Shown here: positions 54,048 to 64,000 of the stretch, piece by piece
Layout of the letters: each line of letters begins with the position of its first letter
Numbering within the stretch: the first letter of the stretch is position 1
Assembly (NCBI GenBank): GCA_015179125.1
Contig: WHVA01000484.1
Location: 20,886-84,885, forward strand
DNA length: 64,000 nucleotides
Reading direction: 5' to 3'
Source: Gautieria morchelliformis
Lineage: Eukaryota; Basidiomycota; Agaricomycetes; Gomphales; Gomphaceae
Made by a program: the position numbers and the translations under genes
The notes under the pieces: generated by a model
Told to the model about the DNA's origin: nothing
The model's input: the letters and a program-made list of their open reading frames with translations, nothing else
The model's database searches: none

Positions 54048-55680
54048 CCTCTAGTGTAAGCATCCATTTGGTCATGATGTAGGGACATTGCCTGTGAAGT
54101 GATTGCTTCCTCCATCTCCAGAAAAATGGCAGCGCCGTAAACAATCACACTCAGACCGCTAGTGTACATATCAGACAAGAAGTAGGGAATGTGCTTGCAT
54201 TACACATCAAATCCACAAGCTGTGAGGTGCCCATCAAACTTTCCTAAATATACAAACAAGCATGTGTTACTACAAAAGGGATAAACGACCAGGGGGGTGA
54301 CAGGAGCAAACGATGGATGATGCTAGGGTAATGAGGTGTGTGGCGGTACCAAGGAATAGCTAGCAATGAAGACTCCTCTACACCAAGTGGACTACGAGAC
54401 CATGTATACAATGTGAATGTTCGTACCTTCGTTGTGCAATGGCACACTCACAAGTTTCCAAAGCACTTGACCTAATCCCTTCCTCCCCCCCACCCCCCAG
54501 CCCGTTACCTCCTCTCACGAGTCTATCGACTCCACCCTGTCCCCCACTCCCCACCCCACACCGATGAAACCACCTAGCGCTCCAACGCGCTGGTCGCTGA
54601 CCCACTGTTGGATGAGGAAAAATCTGAGCATGTGGGAGGATACAACAAAAAAGAACAAAAATATATTCACTGAGGCTTTTAGACTGGTGCTGTCGGACTT
54701 GGTACAGAATTAGGACCTCGGTGCTTTTGGAGGATTGTCTTCTAGTAGAAGTTCCTCGAGATCATATGTGGCGCCGAAATTGGCCTTCTTTGTCTGTGCA
54801 CCTAAAGTTAGCCAATGATACAAAGCGGGTCTAAGGTCAAACGGAGGTTTGAGCACTTGGGAACTGAGCTGGACAGTGTTAAGCATGTCGAGTCATGACA
54901 ATACTCAACTTACATCGTAACTCCCCGCCGTGCATAGGGTCCAGGACAAAGAAGCAATTTTCATTGTCTAGACTCCTGGAAAGTGTAAACGCAAGTTACT
55001 CAATACACCACATGAAGTGATGCCCTCCAATGATGGAGGTCAAACAGTTGCTCCAAAAGGGAAACAACAGTAAGCAAGGTTTGGTATTTGGACCAAACTG
55101 CTGGTCATTCTGATAGTCTGGATTGATCAGCTGCTGACCAAGCTCGTTGTTCATGCCTCAGCTCCATCAGAATGTGCTTTATGTAAGCATTTCCTCTATA
55201 TGAAAGTAGCTCAGTGGGTTGTGGGCGTCGAGCTTATGTCAGGTTTTAGGTCAGCCTTAGTCAGCTGGCCAATCGGATGCGAGTGGCACAGCCGTGAGCT
55301 ACAAATGCTGTGCAGCGGTCATGTGACTGGTTCTCAACCATGGTGCGCATATGCGAGTGTGGTCCGTGCACAACATGCGTGCGTGGTATAAAGGCAGAAC
55401 GGTAAGGATGGAACGCCAGGAACCTGCCCAACCGGTGATTCCTCTCTCTGGTGTCTCCTGCTGTATTGGGGCTGTCTTTTGCTTTGGCTGGCTGGCTATC
55501 TATTGCCTTGGCTGGTGGTGGTCTAGTGCCTTGGCTGGCTTTCTATTGGTAGGTAATATCTCTTTTTTAATGCATTGCCATGTATTTTATTTTATTTGTG
55601 TTTGTAATTTTATTGGTTCCTTTTTTTTTTTTCATCATGTTGTATTGTCACATATGTCCTTTATACTTTTGTGAATTTTT
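54048..55680. other. Unassigned segment
   Basis: No gene could be supported. Short open frames around 55351-55674 encode hydrophobic low-complexity sequence (repeated TTGGCTGG DNA). CCACCCC-rich DNA lies near 54485-54560. A promoter-like GTATAAAGG occurs near 55386, but no product downstream is convincing. Confidence 0.35.
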
Positions 55681-56340
55681 GCGAAAATAGATTTAAATAA
55701 ACTCCCAAGACTGCTGAAAAAATTGTATTTTAATATCTATATTTTTCAGGTTTTTTTTTCGAAAATAGACATCAATAAGTTTCCTCTGAAATTAATGACA
55801 ATTGGTTCTGCTTTTAAATGTGGTTTGTTTTGTTGTTTTATTTACTGTAAAGCCACTCACCGGACACTCCTCTCTGGCTATACTGGTGGCTGGCTTACTA
55901 TGGCTTTGGCTGGGCTCTGGGTTTCTCTGTAAGTCTCTGGGCTTCTCTGGCTTTGGCTGGGTATTAATAACAGCTTCTGCTTCAATGTACTGTACTTTTT
56001 TGACATTTTTTACCAAATAGATATCAATAAATTATCCTGACTTTGTGAAAATTGACGACAGCTCCAGCTTAAATGTACAGTGCATTTTTGACATTTTTCG
56101 AAAAATAGATAATCCTAACTTTGCTAAAATTAATAACAGCCTCAGCTTACATGTACTGGACATTTTCTTGACATTTTTCAGAAGATAGATAATCCTGACT
56201 TTGCTAAAATTAATGACAGCAGCTGCTTAAATATGATTTCCTTTACTATTTTATTTATGTCTGTATATGTCACAAAATAGATATTGATACATGTGCCTGA
56301 GTTTGCTAAACATTAATGATAAGTAACAGCCTCTGCTTGC
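55680..56340 (+). repeat. Degenerate tandem repeats
   Basis: A motif around AAAATAGAT and ATCAATAAA, and then CTGACTTTG(C/T)(T/G)AAAATTRAYRACAGC, recurs about every 75-90 bp (for example near 56038, 56105, 56195 and 56290), with TTTTGACATTTTT between. Noncoding. Confidence 0.6.
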
Positions 56341-56364
56341 TTCCCTTTGAGGCCCTTGGCATGC

Positions 56365-56985
56365 TACACACACTATGCATGGGGACACACACTATGCGTG
56401 GAGACACACATGTTATGCATGGGGACACACATGCTATGCTGGGGGACACGCACGCTATGTGTGGGGACATGCATGCTGAACATGCACACTATGCATGGGG
56501 ATGTGCACACTATATGTGGGGACACACTATGCTTGGGGACAGACACTCTATGCATGGGGACATACATGCTGTGCATGGGGACACACTATGCTTGGGGACA
56601 GACACACTATGCTTGGGGGACACGGTACAAACAAGGGACACACTACACACACTATGCATGGGGAAAACACTACAAACAAGGGACATTCTACACATGCTAT
56701 ACCTGGGGGACACGCTACAAACAAATGACATGCTATTCACACTATACTTGGGGACATGTTATGCATGGGGGACACATTTTGCACACTATACTTGAGGGAG
56801 ATGCTACACACACTATGTATAGGGACATGCTACACATGTGGACACACTATGCATGGGAGACACACATGCTATAATTTAGGGACATGCTATGTTTGGGGAC
56901 ATGCTACAAATCAGGGACATGCCACACACACAATACTTGAGGGACATGCTATGCATGTGGGACATGCTACACACACTGTACTTGG
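56365..56985 (+). repeat. ATGCATGGGGACACAC minisatellite, left block
   Basis: Dozens of short imperfect units of GGGGACA(C/T) with CACTATGC or CATGCTA. Open frames inside (for example 56316-56795) are repeat artefacts. The array is continued at 57620-57810 and was split by a hAT element. Confidence 0.85.
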
Positions 56986-57619
56986 CAGGGCTGTCCACGA
57001 GTCCAGGTTCCTGCAGGTGACTCGCAGTTCAACCTGTGATTTTAACCTGCAGATCCAACTCCCACAAGTCCAGGTGGACCAGCGCCTAAAAACCTGCCAA
57101 GTCCAGGTTTGGCCTTTGGAATTCCGCAGGTGACTCGCAGACCTGCAAGCCTTACATTCCACCAATTCACGTCATTTACATGTCATTCAACTACTATTAC
57201 CTCCTTCTGCACAACAGCCTTCTTGACATGCTTACTCTTATCATGCAGCAACTCTACAACACATTCCTCAGGAACAAGTCCTTCATATGACAGCCATGTG
57301 CTGAGTATGGTTCCGGCATGTGTTGACTCTTCCTTCAGAGAGCGACACATCCGTGATACAGTCAGTCGGTCTTGACTGAATGCACGTTCGACATCTGTGG
57401 ATGTTGCTGGAGGGGCATGGTCAAAATAGGATGTAAGGATGTGTGAAATAGCTCACCCCCATCCCCACGGGAGGAGACATGTCATGCACTTGCACGGGGT
57501 GAGTCAGCTCGGAATAATCTGGCAAGTCACTGCAAGTCACACCTGCGGGTCCAAGTCAACCTGCAGAAAAACTCAGGTCGAGTCCAGGTAACCTGCAGGT
57601 TGACTCGTGGACAGCCCTG
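56986..57619 (-). mobile_element. hAT deletion derivative (634 bp)
   Basis: Terminal inverted repeats CAGGGCTGTCCACGAGTC (56986-57003) and its complement ending at 57619, with perfect 8-bp duplication GTACTTGG (56978-56985 and 57620-57627). Subterminal CCTGCAGGT and GACTCG motifs repeat at both ends. It keeps the 3' end of a hAT transposase gene on the minus strand. Confidence 0.93.
57183..57418 (-). pseudogene. hAT transposase C-terminal dimerisation domain
   Basis: A minus-strand frame ending at TGA 57185-57183 reads TSTDVERAFSQDRLTVSRM, then RSLKEESTHAGTILSTW, GLVPEECVVELLHDKSKH. This is the conserved hATC dimerisation region (S.VERAFS...LTxxR..L). Everything upstream, including the DDE residues, is deleted, so it cannot be active. 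Confidence 0.85.
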
Positions 57620-57815
57620 GTACTTGGGGACATGCTGCATGTGGGGACACACTATGCATGGAGGACATGCTATGCACACTATACTTGGGGACATGTTATA
57701 TGTGGGGACATGCTACAAACCAGGGACACACTACACACGCTATACTTGAGGGACACACTGTGCATGGAGGACATGCTATGCACACTATACTTGGGGACAC
57801 ACAGACATGTGTAGA
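57620..57815 (+). repeat. Minisatellite, right block
   Basis: Continuation of the GGGGACA / CACTATAC array after the hAT insertion. Confidence 0.8.
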
Positions 57816-58089
57816 GACGTTACCTACCTTGATATGTTACTTAGAACTACTTTCAATTGCAATGAGATTAGTTTTACTTATCCCAAGTTTAATTTACCTA
57901 ATGCGTTTTTTTTTTTTTTTTTTTTTTTCCATTTTATGTCTTTTGGGGCAGCGCCCTATGTAAGACAGTCTGTACATTTCCTTCCCTGTTTTTTTTTTTC
58001 TCCATCTCTCCTTTAGACCTCTGTTCTCTGCTTATGCTCAAGGGGCATGGCCCCGAGTGTGTCCGTGCCTTTGTGGGCGAGGTGTGTAG

Positions 58090-58698
58090 TTAGCACCTTC
58101 TCTCTCTGCGCTGTCTTCCACCTGCTCTTCTCCCATTGTCCTCCTTCATTGGCGGTAATGCAACGTTTCCATATTGGTTCTCAAACCGCTTCATGTCCTG
58201 TATGTACCCGAATAGATGCTCCAGCATTTTGTGTCCTCCCAACAGCGTCCTTATGGATCTCGCACCCCTTCTCAGTTTGCTCTCCAGCCTCTTCCTCTGC
58301 TTCTTGTACACCTGGCACTGAAACAGATAGTGCTGTACTGTCTCCTGTGTGTTCTTGCATGCTGGGCACATGGGCGATTCCACTTCCCCTATCTTATATA
58401 GGTATTTGTTCAACGGTATGTGTCCTGTCCTCAGCTGCACGAGCAGGCTGGCCTGTTTGCGCGGTATGTTCCTCGTGATTTTTGCGAAAGCTGCCGACGG
58501 CATGGTGGGGTCAATTTCGTGTGCTCGCATAGCTCTAGGTGACTTAGCGAAAAGTTCCCTTGCTTTCTGATTCAAGCTCGTGTTATGTCTCTGGATCTCT
58601 GCTGCTCTGCTCACTGGCAGCGTTCCCCGGCACTTGATCGGTATGTCCCTCTCCTCGCTGGTCTCTCCGCTTGCTGCCTTCTTCGCCTCCTCATCCAC
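58090..58698 (-). pseudogene. LINE C-terminal region with Cys-rich motif
   Basis: Encodes LVQLRTGHIPLNKYLYKIG followed by CPACKNTQETVQHYLFQC, the zinc-binding motif usual after RNase H in such LINEs, and an Arg-rich end. Separated from the RNase H frame by a stop and frameshift near 58700-58830. Confidence 0.8.
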
Positions 58699-58827
58699 CC
58701 TTTCATTCCCTTTTATTCCTTTGTGCCCCAGTACCCACCTCAGGGTTACCTTGGCTCCCGTCTGCTATGGCACTATGCCTTGGATTTGTCTGTGGACCGT
58801 GTTGATGAGGTATTGGCCCGGGATTGC

Positions 58828-59562
58828 TCATTCATTCCTAGTCATCTGGATGGCCGCTTGGTTGTCCAGAGCTATCGTGTATCTCCCTCCCCTCTCCATG
58901 TTCAGCATCTTGGCTCCTATAGCTGCGCCTGTTAACTCCGCTTCAAAAACGTGTTCATTTTCTGGGCCCATGTATAGCCTAGCTGTCCTGCACTCCCTTC
59001 CGTTTCTGTACATCACCGTGGCCGCCCCTACTCCGCCCTCTATGCATGACCCGTCTGTGTATACCACTACCTCTGCTCCATTTGCGTCTATTTCTTCTTT
59101 CGCTTTCTCTTTGGTCAGTGGGATCCTCACGCCGAATGCTGGAGCCCATTTGGGCCCGAGCACCACCGTGTGGATCTTTTCCATTGCGTCTGGGTTTAAC
59201 TCAAACACATGCATCATCTTGTGGAGGGGGGATCTGTGTCGCTTGACATACCTCCTGGCTGCTCTCCTCGTCCTCTCTGCTAGTGGATGACTCTGAGGTA
59301 GGCACGCCAGCCGTACTGCGGCTCTATATATTATCTTGGTCACTAGCAGCGGGAACGGCAGGAGATCAGCGTGTGCGTTGAGTGTGTTGGTGGCCGTGGT
59401 TCTAAGTGCTCCTGTGATGTCTAGCGCGAGTTGTCTCTGGATTCTGGCTAGTTTGTTCATGAAGCCCTTCGTACCTTTGGCTCTGCTCATCGCTGGCATG
59501 AGGAAAACATCAGTGGCATATAACATTCTCGGGATCGCGACTGTTAGATAGTATGTCCGCAT
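58828..59562 (-). pseudogene. LINE RNase H region
   Basis: Starts in the RT thumb (PRMLYATDVFLMP) and continues to RNase H motifs VVVYTDGSCIEGG (Asp), HVFEAELTGA (Glu) and IALDNQAAI (Asp). All three carboxylates are kept, but the frame ends early at TRNE-stop. Confidence 0.82.
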
Positions 59563-59695
59563 GTACTTAGCTAGTATTCCCCTTGAGGGTTTCGCTAGCC
59601 TTTTGTATTGCCCTACTTATGCTTCCCCTTTCTTCAGAGCCTAACTGACATGTTCTTTGAACCTCAATTCCTGGTCCATTATCACCCCCAGGAAT

Positions 59696-61269
59696 TTATG
59701 TGTCACTGTGGGCCGCACTATGTGTCTCCCTATTTTTATCGATGGTCTTCGTCGGCTTGGTTTTCCTCGGTGTCGCTGGGTCTTTTTCTCTTCTTCTGGT
59801 AAGTCCCATCAGCCCGAATTTCTCCACCGCGAACTGGCATTGATGCTGCTCTGCCCAGTCGTACGCTCCCCCCGGCCTTTCCATCATATCTGTCAACTTT
59901 CTGAATCCCTCCGGCAGGTCCTTCCCTTCTGCTGTTAGGGTCGTGTCGTCCACAAAGCCCATGCAGCCCTCTCCATTTTTGCTTTGCACGATATCTATCA
60001 GATCCGCATTATAGAACTGGTACGGGATCGCTGAGAGGGGACAGCCCTGGTCCATGCTCCGCTCTATGGGTCTGGTTGCTGACGTATAGTCATCCAGGCT
60101 GACGACTGTGAGCCTGTTTTGGACCTTGCTGTGTATCCAGTCCATGTACTCGTGCGGTATTCCTCTCCTGTGCATATTGTGAGTCAGTCTTTCTAGTACG
60201 ATGCTGGGGAAAGCCCCCTTTATGTCCAGGTACAATATCCCTAGTACCTTCCCTTTCCTCCAAGTGTCCTTCGCCTGTCCTACTACGTAGTGTATGGCGT
60301 CGGTTGTTGTCCTGCCCGGTCTACATCCGAAGTGGTTATCGGGTAACAGTCGGTGTTTTTCTGCCATCTTCCTGATGTCTTCTGCTACGCACACTGATAG
60401 TACCTTGCCTATTGTGTCAAGCAGGGCTATATGTCTATATGCACCTGGGGCCGTGTAGTTGGCTTTCCCTGGTTTCCACAGGACTTTGGTGATGGAGTCT
60501 CTCCACTCGGCTGGGTACACCTCGAGGTCAAATGTCGCTCGGAAGAGGGGGCCTATGTAGGGTAGGAGAACGTCAATACACTGCTTTATAAGTTCATTTG
60601 GGATACCGTTTTCCCCTGGCGCTTTGAACTGATTGAGCCTATCTACTGCTCTCCGTATCTGCCCGTCCGTTACTGGCTGGTATTCGAATGCCAGTGGTGG
60701 ATACTTGTAGTCCGTTGGGATCTGCTCTGTTCCATCCCTTGTTCTAGGAAAAACGTGTTGAAGAGCATGTTCGCCTTCTGTTCGTTTGTGTTCACCACCT
60801 CTCTCGTGCCGTTCTCCCTTTGTGCTACTATCATCGGCACCCTCACCAGCCCTCCATCCGATATGCCCGCCAAGGTGTACCTGTGCGCCGTCCACACCAT
60901 TTTTTGGTCGATGTTCGTGAGGAAATCGGCCCAATGATCTTTTCTCGATCCCTCTATTGCTTCGGCGTAGCTGTTTCTGGTGTGTCTGTACTCTTTGTGT
61001 GAGGAGTGTGTCGGATCGTTCCTCTTTGCATACGCCCTTCTCCCCAAACACCTCGTTTCTTTCCTCTTTTGAGTCAGTTGTAGCGACCACCAGCGTTTTA
61101 CATACAGTGAAGGCTTGCTCTTCGGTACCAGTTCTTCTGTGGTGTCCTGGATAGCTGTGAAGAGCGCTTCTAGATGGAGATGGAACTGTCGCTGGTTTAT
61201 CGGGGTAGGGTCTTCTATGAGCTGTCCCAGCCTCATTTCTAGCGCCTTGTTGTATGTTTTCCAATCCAC
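59696..61269 (-). pseudogene. LINE reverse transcriptase region
   Basis: Two overlapping frames of one RT. The first (from 61269) carries the pre-RT region (LYVKRWWSLQLTQKRKE). Near 60740 the reading shifts to PAEWRDSITKVLWKPGKANY, RHIALLDTIGKVL, HFGCRPGRTTTDAI, LYLDIKGAFPS, DQGCPLSAIPYQFYNADL and the catalytic FVDDTTL (near 59948). The domain is well conserved apart from the shift. Confidence 0.85.
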
Positions 61270-61432
61270 CTGCCTGTAGTTATGTTTTGGGCTGTGCGTG
61301 ATGGTCTTGACTGTGAGGTCTATTCTGGTGTCTATGGGGTAATGGTCGCTTTTTAGGCAGTCGTTCTTCTGGCACTGTCGTACAAACGATTAGCCTCTCT
61401 ATTAGCGAAGGTGAAGCGAACACGTTATCTGT

Positions 61433-62031
61433 TCAAGTATGGTTTCCCATGGCCATCGCTTTGAGTGTTGGCACTCCTTTAGGTAGCGCCATGTGCATCC
61501 CGTGCTCCGCTATGGCATCCAGCAGTACTTGTGCCCCATCGAGGTTGGCCTGGTGAAAAGGTGCGAGTTGCGTAGCTCGTCCCATAGCGGGTGGTGCCTG
61601 TTGAAATCCCCTAGCCATAGCATTCCCTCTGTTTCCCATCCCTGTGTGGCTCCTTCCGCCGCTTTTTCTTGTATGTGTTTTCGCATGGCCCTTATGCTAT
61701 CTGATTGCATACAGTCTGCATATATGTTGTAGATTAGGACGTTGCCCGTTCTTGTCTTGATTTATATCGCTGTGACGTCCGGGGATTCTATCTCCATCGC
61801 CCCCATGCGCTCGTCGCAATCTTTTTGTTTATCAATATCATCGATCTTGTTCTTGTTCCTCTGTTCTGATAGTGTGTCTTTGGGTATACTGAGTACCAGC
61901 TATGTGTAGCTCGAGAATTTCCCAGGAAGTCAACATACGGTTCTTGAATAGCAAGGATGTCGTAGTGATCAGGCGAGCACTTAGTTAACATTTCCGTTCC
62001 GATTGCCTTTTTCTCTAAAAGCCTTAGTCCG
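61433..62031 (-). pseudogene. LINE AP-type endonuclease, truncated
   Basis: Encodes YDILAIQEPYVDFLGNS (catalytic Glu) at the 5' end and, in another frame, WLGDFNRHHPLWDE (Asp/Asn motif). The first beta strand is missing where the element is cut off. Confidence 0.8.
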
Positions 62032-62115
62032 GTCAAGCAGAACTATGAGATCCACGAGAAGGAGATGCTGGCAATCATCCGAGCGCTGGAGGAGTGGCGA
62101 CACTTCCTCGAGGGT
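62032..62115 (+). pseudogene. Ty3/Gypsy RNase H scrap
   Basis: A 28-codon fragment reads [20 protein letters not shown] then EWRHFLEG. This is the conserved start of the Gypsy RT-RNase H region (..NY..hdkElLAIv.al..WRhyL.G). LINE sequence lies on its left, and an LTR starts immediately on its right at 62116, so it is a target remnant caught between two insertions. Confidence 0.8.
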
Positions 62116-62797
62116 TGTTACGTATCGAGATTTCCACTAATTCGGAACTGGAAAGGACAGCGGCTTCAACTTATAGGTTGCGCCCCCAATGAACTATCGT
62201 CCTAGGTATTTCGGAAATGAGTTGGAAGTTGGAAAGTACTGAGCCAAAGGTTTGGTCGGAACTTGAGGCGGAACTGAGGCGGAAAGCGGAAGACGGAGAG
62301 ACTGAGATCTTGCTAGACTCGCTGTACTAAGAACAGGAGATGGAGCGAAGGAAATCAAGTATCGAAGGTGATTATCTGATTGCAGAATAACAGACATACA
62401 TGAGGGGGTTTTTATACAAAGCGCAGAGCAACAAGTAATGGTGTTGTACTAAGCAAATTCCGGAGGAAGCGGAAGTCGAGTACAATGTGTGGGAACTAAC
62501 TAATTGGGAACAATGGGACTACAAGGGGGGTTCAGGGTAAGGTAGAACAATGGCAAAGAACAAGGGGTCGGGAAAACATATCTGACAACGAACTACAAGG
62601 GTGACCGGATATATGGTTTTGATGGATGGCGAGGTGGGTCCGGTGGGTCCGAGTAATAGCGTCGAAAGAACAAGGGAAATGTACAAGGGGCGGAATGTCG
62701 GAAATGTCGGAGGGGCGGAACGTTGTGCGGAACTATTGGAGGGGCGGAAGGAGTGGCGGAACTGAGGGTCGGAAGTCGGAAATGAACGGTCGTAACA
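62116..62797 (+). mobile_element. Long terminal repeat with TGTTACG/CGTAACA ends (682 bp)
   Basis: Starts TGTTACG and ends CGTAACA, a perfect 7-bp inverted pair. It precedes a gag-like gene by 122 bp and so is read as the 5' LTR of an element that continues beyond the window. CGGAA occurs about 15 times on the + strand. The primer-binding site after it (GTATCTCCC...) does not match a tRNA 3' end that I recognise. The partner LTR is outside the window. Confidence 0.75.
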
Positions 62798-62919
62798 GTA
62801 TCTCCCTTCTAAGGTCGAGCCCCGCGAGACCACAAGTCGGAATCACGTGACTTGTGAACAAACGCGTCGGAGTTTGAAATATAGACGGGAAACAAGACGC
62901 GTCTTCTGTTTACTCCATC

Positions 62920-64000
62920 ATGAGCTCTTCAGTCGATTTCTCTAAAATGTCCAGTGCCGAGATGAAGCAGCACTTTGCTGATATTCTTGCGCAGAAGGAA
63001 CTGGCCGAGAAGCGCGAGGCCGAGGAAGCCGCGCGGAAAGAGAGGGAGCGGCTGGAGGAGGAGCGCAAGGAACTGGAGCGTCGGGAGCAGGAACGGAAGG
63101 AGAAGGAGGAGCGTGACCGTAAGCGTCGCGAGGAGGAGTCGCGTGCCCGTGAAGAACAACGGAAACGGGATGCGGCCGAAAAGGCTGCGGAAGAAAAGGC
63201 CGTGGCGGAAAAGGCAGGGAAGTTCCGGGTGAGTCGGAAATGTCGTGGGGAGGTTCCGGTGCTCACAGAGAACTGCCAGAGAGTTGCCGATTCCGAGGGG
63301 GAGTCGGAAGCGGAAAGCACGCCGACTCCAGAGGGCAAGGGGAAGCAAAAAGAAAGTGCTCCCATGCCGAACGTAGTTGAGGAGCGGAAACGGAGGGCGG
63401 ACGAGTTCCAGCAGGCTCGGAAAGAGAAGCTGGCTCGGATACTGGAGTTGCGAGAGCTGGGGCCGGAAAATCCTGCGACCCGGAAAAGGAAGACCAGGGA
63501 CGGTGAGGAGGAGAAGGCTCCTTGCGATACGTGTGAGGTCAAGGGCCTGGAGTGCGTGTGGTCGGAAAATCCGCGGGAGACGGCCTGCGAACGGTGCCAG
63601 GACAAGAAGTGCCGTTGCGTGGTGGATGGGTGTGCCGCGAGGGTGGAGCGGAAACGGCGCAGGGTTGAGACCGAGGGGCCTGAAACCCCCAAGTCAAAAC
63701 CGGGACCAAGCGGAAAGAAGGCGGAAGGATTTCCGGTGACCGGAACATCGGAGACAGCGGTGCTGAACCGCTTCAGCATGGCATCTCCGCTGCTAGACAT
63801 CGCGGAGTCGCTGAGGGGGATCCGGAAAACCCAACGCGGGATCCGGAAGCTGCTGACGGATATGGCGGTGGTTCAGGAACAGCAGTTGCTGTCGTTCCAG
63901 AACCAGATGACCGTCATGTCGGCGGTCCTGGAGCAGTTCAAGCGCGAGTACCGGTGGCGGAACGAGATGGTCCGGGAAAGGATGGAACCACGGGTGCAGG
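62920..64000 (+). CDS. Gag-like protein with coiled coil and Cys-rich motif, open at window end
   Basis: A frame of 360 codons runs from ATG 62920 to the window edge without a stop. Residues about 20-105 are a highly charged Glu/Arg/Lys coiled coil (EERKELERREQERKEKEERD and similar). Near residues 205-235 is CDTC, LEC, CERC, KCRC, a Cys array resembling a Zn2Cys6 binuclear cluster, followed by basic RKRRRVE. The last part (LRGIRKTQRGIRKLLTDM, QQLLSFQNQMTVM) is helical. The gene follows an LTR by 122 bp. I infer a gag-type protein of a Gypsy-like element; an unrelated host gene downstream of a solo LTR is the alternative. The codon pair CGG-AAA/AAG is frequent. Confidence 0.7.
   Translation, partial: MSSSVDFSKMSSAEMKQHFADILAQKELAEKREAEEAARKERERLEEERKELERREQERKEKEERDRKRREEESRAREEQRKRDAAEKAAEEKAVAEKAGKFRVSRKCRGEVPVLTENCQRVADSEGESEAESTPTPEGKGKQKESAPMPNVVEERKRRADEFQQARKEKLARILELRELGPENPATRKRKTRDGEEEKAPCDTCEVKGLECVWSENPRETACERCQDKKCRCVVDGCAARVERKRRRVETEGPETPKSKPGPSGKKAEGFPVTGTSETAVLNRFSMASPLLDIAESLRGIRKTQRGIRKLLTDMAVVQEQQLLSFQNQMTVMSAVLEQFKREYRWRNEMVRERMEPRVQ

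Larger units (their letters stand above)
57906..62031 (-). mobile_element. 5'-truncated non-LTR retrotransposon (Tad-like LINE)
   Basis: A minus-strand LINE with the order AP endonuclease, RT, RNase H, CCHC-like zinc region and a poly(A) tail visible as 23 T at 57906-57928. The 5' end stops inside the endonuclease at about 62031, where a Gypsy fragment starts. The presence of RNase H after RT fits the Tad1 group of fungal LINEs. Frameshifts interrupt all parts. A target-site duplication was looked for and not found. Confidence 0.88.

Noticed and set aside
56316..56874. Open frames of 159-175 codons in the minisatellite
   Set aside because: Pure repeat translation (short GDTHAM-like units) with no non-repeat sequence.
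57906..62031. Target-site duplication of the LINE
   Set aside because: Sequences beside the T tract (CCTAATGCG) and beside the 5' truncation (GTCAAGCAG) do not match, so no duplication is claimed.

Overview
The window looks like a transposon-dense accessory region of a filamentous basidiomycete (Agaricomycete-type) genome. Genes are broken by 47-66 bp GT-AG introns. The host families present are a many-exon cytochrome P450, a WD40-repeat protein, receptor-like 7-transmembrane (7TM) proteins and atypical short-chain dehydrogenases (SDR). The mobile elements are of fungal types: Helitron, Copia, Ty3/Gypsy, Tad-like LINE, MULE and hAT. No rRNA, tRNA, CRISPR or bacterial-type operon was seen. The species cannot be named from the sequence.

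Left half (1-34.8 kb). A cassette of about 6 kb, in the order 7TM gene, about 1.1 kb spacer, SDR gene, about 0.4 kb tail, occurs in four complete or partial copies on the + strand. The 7TM genes start or lie at 863, 14957, about 21990 and 30103; the SDR genes start at 6248, 28043 and 33646. The 7TM copies differ most in the loop between TM6 and TM7, where every length change keeps the reading frame. Nested insertions dismember the array. They include a 1.5 kb TIR-flanked segment carrying a tandem TGAGTCA array, a solo LTR split by a structurally complete 6.4 kb Helitron, a 1.4 kb LTR element that carries only gag, two MITE-like elements and a block around a 14-repeat WD40 gene (18231-21001).

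Middle (34.8-40.5 kb). Two convergent, apparently intact host genes were resolved exon by exon: a secreted glycoside-hydrolase-like protein (379 aa, 4 exons, +) and a cytochrome P450 (518 aa, 12 exons, -). They lie between the last SDR and a stray copy of the cassette tail.

Right half (40.5-64 kb). This part is almost wholly retroelements and DNA transposons inserted in one another. A Copia element sits inside a Gypsy gag fragment. A second gag fragment is interrupted by a solo LTR with a perfect target duplication and then by a MULE-like transposase pseudogene. These are followed by a long foldback element, minisatellites holding a hAT deletion derivative with a perfect 8-bp duplication, a 5'-truncated LINE with a poly(A) tail, a short Gypsy RNase H scrap, and a large LTR followed by an open gag-like gene rich in CGGAA motifs that runs off the end of the window.

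Most element genes carry frameshifts or stops. The parts most likely to encode working proteins are the P450, the glycoside hydrolase, the WD40 gene, the Helitron RepHel, the last gag-like gene and possibly some 7TM/SDR copies.
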